The translations under genes were made by a program, and so were the position numbers. DNA of 64,000 bases, taken from an uncultured Lachnospiraceae bacterium. Its GTDB lineage: Bacteria; Bacillota; Clostridia; Lachnospirales; Lachnospiraceae. The stretch's first letter is position 1; each line of letters starts with the position of its first letter. This document shows positions 61,569 to 64,000 of the stretch, piece by piece. The notes under the pieces are model-generated. The model was not told the DNA's origin. It saw only the letters and a program-made list of their open reading frames with translations, and made no database searches. Where the stretch lies: positions 119,054-183,053 of the forward strand of contig CALWMV010000001.1 of NCBI GenBank assembly GCA_944382125.1, written 5' to 3'.

Positions 61569-62360
61569 TCAGTCATCCAGCCACTTTATACCGGGCCAGT
61601 ATCTGAAGAGCACCTTTGCTATCATCTTATCCTTTGAAATATAGGGATCGTTCCAGAAACGGGCATCCTCCGAATTGTTCCTGTTATCTCCGAGCATGAA
61701 ATAGCATCCCTCCGGAACCTCAAAGGTCTGGTCTCCCATATAGAGCATGGGCTCCTTGATGTAGTCCTCCTCAAGTCTCTCTCCGTTGACATACACGGCT
61801 GCAGTAACGAGCTTTGCAGAGGGATCCACATTGTCAAGGCTTCCGGGAGGTACCTCAGTCACTTCAGCGGCAGTGACATACTCGCTCTCATCAGCCTTCC
61901 TTATCTCTATCTTATCTCCGGGAAGCCCGATGACACGCTTCACATAATATAGGGTCTTGGGTCTCGTTATCTCCTGGCCGCAGTAGGGACATGTCTCAGG
62001 AGCTTCTCCCTCTCCCATGGCCACATTGCAGCGGTTGCATATCCATCCGAATTCAAAGATGGCTATGTCTCCTCTCTCCGGATCTCCGAAGGTATAGCTC
62101 AGTCTCGAACCGATGACCCTGTCATGCTCCATGATGGTATCCTTCATGGAACCGGTTGGCACGGTCGAATTGGCTATGACAAAGGTATTGAGGAGGAAGG
62201 CCAGCACGAAGGCTGCCACGATGACCTGGATCCAGCTGAGTATCTCGGACTTCAGTGAGGGCTTTTTATCCTTCCCTTCTCCTGATCCTATGGTCTCATC
62301 CGGGGCTGCCATGGCCTCATCCTCTTTGTATCTCAGATTATTTTCATTATCCTTCTTCAT
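61569..62360 (-). CDS. lepB: Signal peptidase I with inserted zinc-ribbon motif
   Basis: Cleaves signal peptides of exported proteins. A 263-residue protein: a charged cytoplasmic N-terminus (1-40), one membrane helix (about 42-64), then the catalytic box with Ser71 (VPTGSM) and the Lys141 box (YYVKRVIGLPGD), and GDNRNNSEDARFW. Between the two catalytic boxes, where the family has a short loop, is an insert with Cys108-X2-Cys111 and Cys124-X2-Cys127 (CNRC...CPYCGQE). Its arrangement, CX2C-X12-CX2C, looks like a zinc ribbon or rubredoxin-type knuckle. All catalytic residues remain. The ribosome site is AGGATGAT. Confidence 0.94.
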   Translation of the reverse strand: MKKDNENNLRYKEDEAMAAPDETIGSGEGKDKKPSLKSEILSWIQVIVAAFVLAFLLNTFVIANSTVPTGSMKDTIMEHDRVIGSRLSYTFGDPERGDIAIFEFGWICNRCNVAMGEGEAPETCPYCGQEITRPKTLYYVKRVIGLPGDKIEIRKADESEYVTAAEVTEVPPGSLDNVDPSAKLVTAAVYVNGERLEEDYIKEPMLYMGDQTFEVPEGCYFMLGDNRNNSEDARFWNDPYISKDKMIAKVLFRYWPGIKWLDD

Positions 62361-62474
62361 ATATCATCCTTTTTACAAAGTCTAATCAATAATACCCCAT
62401 GAAGAGGGACTTTTCAAGCCGCATAAAATAAAACTTCTGTAAACAAAAAATGCCTTTGATGTATATATTGTCCA

Positions 62475-62510
62475 TAAAAAAGCTGCAGCGGACAAAGTAT
62501 CCGCTGCAGT
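62475..62510 (-). terminator. Rubrerythrin terminator
   Basis: On the minus strand, CTGCAGCGGA pairs with TCCGCTGCAG (62500-62509 with 62483-62492), followed by CTTTTTTAT. It separates the rubrerythrin gene from lepB. Confidence 0.88.
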
Positions 62511-62625
62511 CCATAAGTTTGCTATGCAGGTTTTATCCCGGATCTTAAAACCATGTCCGGGAGCCGGTCCTGAGGCCGATCATCCTGGGCCCCTTCTGAG
62601 GGTCCCCCGATACGGCTTCAGTTTA

Positions 62626-63165
62626 TCAATAATTCTCGCAAAGCCTCTCGAAATATGCCTTGGGATGTGCACAGCAGGGGCAGAGCTCGGGAGCTTCCGT
62701 TCCCTCATATACATATCCGCAGTTGCGGCACTTCCAGAGTATCGGAACATCTGACTTGAAGGTGGTTCCCTCAGTATACTTCTTGAGGAGCTCAAGATAT
62801 CTCTTCTCATGGTGAGCCTCTACCTCTGCCACCATCCTGAACTTTGCTGCAAGCTCCGTGAAGCCCTCCTCCTCAGCTTCCTTTGCCATGCGTGCATACA
62901 TGTCTGTCCACTCGTAATTCTCTCCGGATGCCGCATCCTTAAGGTTCTCAGCGGGATCTGAAAGATCGTGCAGCTCCTTATACCAGAGCTCTGCATGCTC
63001 CTTCTCGTTTGCTGCGGTCTCCAGGTAAAGGGCAGCCATCTGCTCATATCCGGCCTTCTTGGCCTTTGAAGCGTAGAATGTATATTTGTTGCGGGCCATG
63101 GACTCGCCTGCAAATGCATCCATCAGATTCTTCTCTGTCTTTGTTCCAGCGTACTTGTTAGCCAT
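62626..63165 (-). CDS. rbr: Rubrerythrin
   Basis: A 179-residue peroxide-scavenging rubrerythrin. The N-terminal four-helix diiron domain has [11 protein letters not shown] and [13 protein letters not shown] near 18-60, and [11 protein letters not shown] near 120-130. The C-terminal rubredoxin domain holds [12 protein letters not shown] and [11 protein letters not shown], with four Cys for one iron. The start at 63165 (second of two ATG codons) is best spaced from GGAGG. It reduces H2O2 using electrons passed through rubredoxin. It follows the reverse rubrerythrin gene after a hairpin-containing gap, and a Fur/PerR-type regulator lies just beyond, which fits an oxidative-stress locus. Confidence 0.95.
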   Translation of the reverse strand: MANKYAGTKTEKNLMDAFAGESMARNKYTFYASKAKKAGYEQMAALYLETAANEKEHAELWYKELHDLSDPAENLKDAASGENYEWTDMYARMAKEAEEEGFTELAAKFRMVAEVEAHHEKRYLELLKKYTEGTTFKSDVPILWKCRNCGYVYEGTEAPELCPCCAHPKAYFERLCENY

Positions 63166-63254
63166 CATAACCTCCTTGATATAGTATTATATATTCTGCT
63201 TTTTATTATACGCAGATACCGCCTCCAGGAGACGGTATCTTTGATCCTTTATGA

Positions 63255-63800
63255 TTAGTTGAAATACCTCTTAAGAAGTCCCTCGAAGGCCTTGCCGTGC
63301 CTTGCCTCATCACGTGCCATCTCATGAACTGTATCATGGATAGCGTCAAGGTTGAGCTCCTTAGCTCTCTTTGCAAGATCTACCTTACCCTGGGTAGCTC
63401 CTCTCTCAGCCTCAACTCTCATCTCGAGGTTCTTCTTTGTAGAATCGGTAACTACCTCTCCAAGAAGCTCTGCAAACTTTGCAGCGTGCTCAGCCTCCTC
63501 AAGGGCTGCCCTTCTCCAGTACTCACCGATCTCGGGATATCCCTCTCTGTGAGCTACTCTTGCCATTGCAAGGTACATGCCGACCTCGGAGCACTCTCCT
63601 TCAAAGTTGGCTCTGAGTCCCTCGATGATATCCTCGGGAGCTCCGTTTGCAACTCCTACCACATGCTCTGCTGCCCAGCCCTTGTCATCGGCTGCCTTCT
63701 CCTTGAACTTATCTGCTCCTGCATGGCATACAGGGCACTCTGCAGGGGGATTCTCTCCCTGAGCCACATAACCGCATACTGTACAAACCCAAGTCTTCAT
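63255..63800 (-). CDS. Reverse rubrerythrin
   Basis: A 181-residue reverse rubrerythrin: the rubredoxin domain comes first ([12 protein letters not shown] at 4-15, [12 protein letters not shown] at 21-32), followed by the ferritin-like diiron domain ([57 protein letters not shown]). In Clostridium acetobutylicum such proteins act as NADH-linked peroxidases/oxidases with rubredoxin reductase. An AAGGAG site precedes the ATG. A palindromic hairpin (63217-63242) follows the gene. It sits between the Fur/PerR-type regulator and rubrerythrin. Confidence 0.94.
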   Translation of the reverse strand: MKTWVCTVCGYVAQGENPPAECPVCHAGADKFKEKAADDKGWAAEHVVGVANGAPEDIIEGLRANFEGECSEVGMYLAMARVAHREGYPEIGEYWRRAALEEAEHAAKFAELLGEVVTDSTKKNLEMRVEAERGATQGKVDLAKRAKELNLDAIHDTVHEMARDEARHGKAFEGLLKRYFN

Positions 63801-63878
63801 AGTTTTGATTCTCCTTAATTATTGATATATTGATGCAAAATTGCAAACTGCCTTTCCAAAGATCCCAAGCCGCCTTTT

Positions 63879-64000
63879 TCAGGAAGCTTTGCTCTCAGAT
63901 TTTTCGATACATGCATTGCATGTTCCGTAGCATGTAAGCGCCTGCGATTCGATACGTCCCGGAAGTTCGGCCCCGTCTTCAAAACTGAGGCTCAGATCCC
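63879..64000 (-). CDS. Fur/PerR-family regulator (C-terminal end only)
   Basis: I translated the minus strand from the right edge: about 40 C-terminal residues, including DLSLSFEDGAELPGRIESQA, then LTCYGTCNACIEKSESKAS and a stop at 63879. The CYGTCNAC pattern fits the structural-zinc C-terminus of Fur-family repressors. Its position directly upstream of two rubrerythrins on the same strand favours a PerR-type peroxide sensor. The DNA-binding and metal-sensing parts are outside the window, so the subfamily cannot be fixed. Confidence 0.65.
   Translation of the reverse strand, partial: DLSLSFEDGAELPGRIESQALTCYGTCNACIEKSESKAS

Overview
The window looks like chromosomal DNA of an anaerobic, saccharolytic Firmicute, most plausibly a Lachnospiraceae-type clostridium. 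This is inferred from gene content: a SAM-I riboswitch on metK, Fhs plus FchA folate enzymes, rubrerythrin and reverse rubrerythrin, a membrane pyrophosphatase, MsmX/MalK-type sugar ABC genes, strong AAGGAGG ribosome sites and several TTG or GTG starts. No phage, insertion sequence, CRISPR array or rRNA operon is visible. About 50 protein genes and two tRNA genes are supported.

Layout. 1-800: 3' part of pgi. 1050-6660: purine salvage operon ade-purB-purA-mtnN behind a promoter and a leader with an attenuator-like terminator. 6680-13590: minus-strand operon of a LacI regulator, a PhnD/PhnC/PhnE/PhnE importer, a cytoplasmic 5'-nucleotidase-family phosphatase and a cytidylate-kinase-like protein. 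13640-15280: metK under a SAM riboswitch. 15285-15524: hicB remnant. 15638-18240: fchA and fhs. 18288-22981: a TetR regulator divergent from an MFS carrier, a GntP-type permease and an aldo/keto reductase. 23866-31050: maltodextrin-type ABC operon (binding protein, two permeases, LacI regulator, malQ, MsmX-type ATPase) behind three abutting 12-bp operators. 31138-31340: possible small RNA. 31540-35873: heterodimeric ABC exporter with a MarR regulator. 36038-37800: two unrecognised envelope proteins. 38079-46613: glycogen/storage cluster (glgB, a GlgX-like protein with no visible active site, exonuclease III, second malQ) followed upstream by a PfkB kinase and a TrpF-like protein. 46669-49744: alpha/beta hydrolase, brnQ, yggS. 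49858-52912: rbsK divergent from a LacI-ribokinase fusion. 53077-56731: amidohydrolase and membrane pyrophosphatase. 56779-57080: tRNA-Glu and tRNA-Asn. 57259-60282: mscL with a zinc ribbon, a HAD phosphatase, rpiB and a GHMP kinase. 60295-64000: foldase-like lipoprotein, signal peptidase I with an inserted zinc-ribbon motif, two rubrerythrins and the end of a Fur/PerR-type regulator.

How it fits together. Most of the window serves sugar and nucleotide economy: import of maltodextrin and its disproportionation by MalQ, glycogen branching, ribose phosphorylation, purine recycling, SAM synthesis with clearance of its nucleoside by-products (mtnN), and one-carbon supply. The features most worth a second look are a catalytically degenerate GH13 protein in the glycogen cluster, a signal peptidase with a CX2C-X12-CX2C insert, the LacI-ribokinase fusion opposite rbsK, a TrpF-like protein lacking the catalytic Cys beside a sugar kinase, and the Phn-type transporter joined to a nucleotidase and a nucleotide-kinase-like gene.
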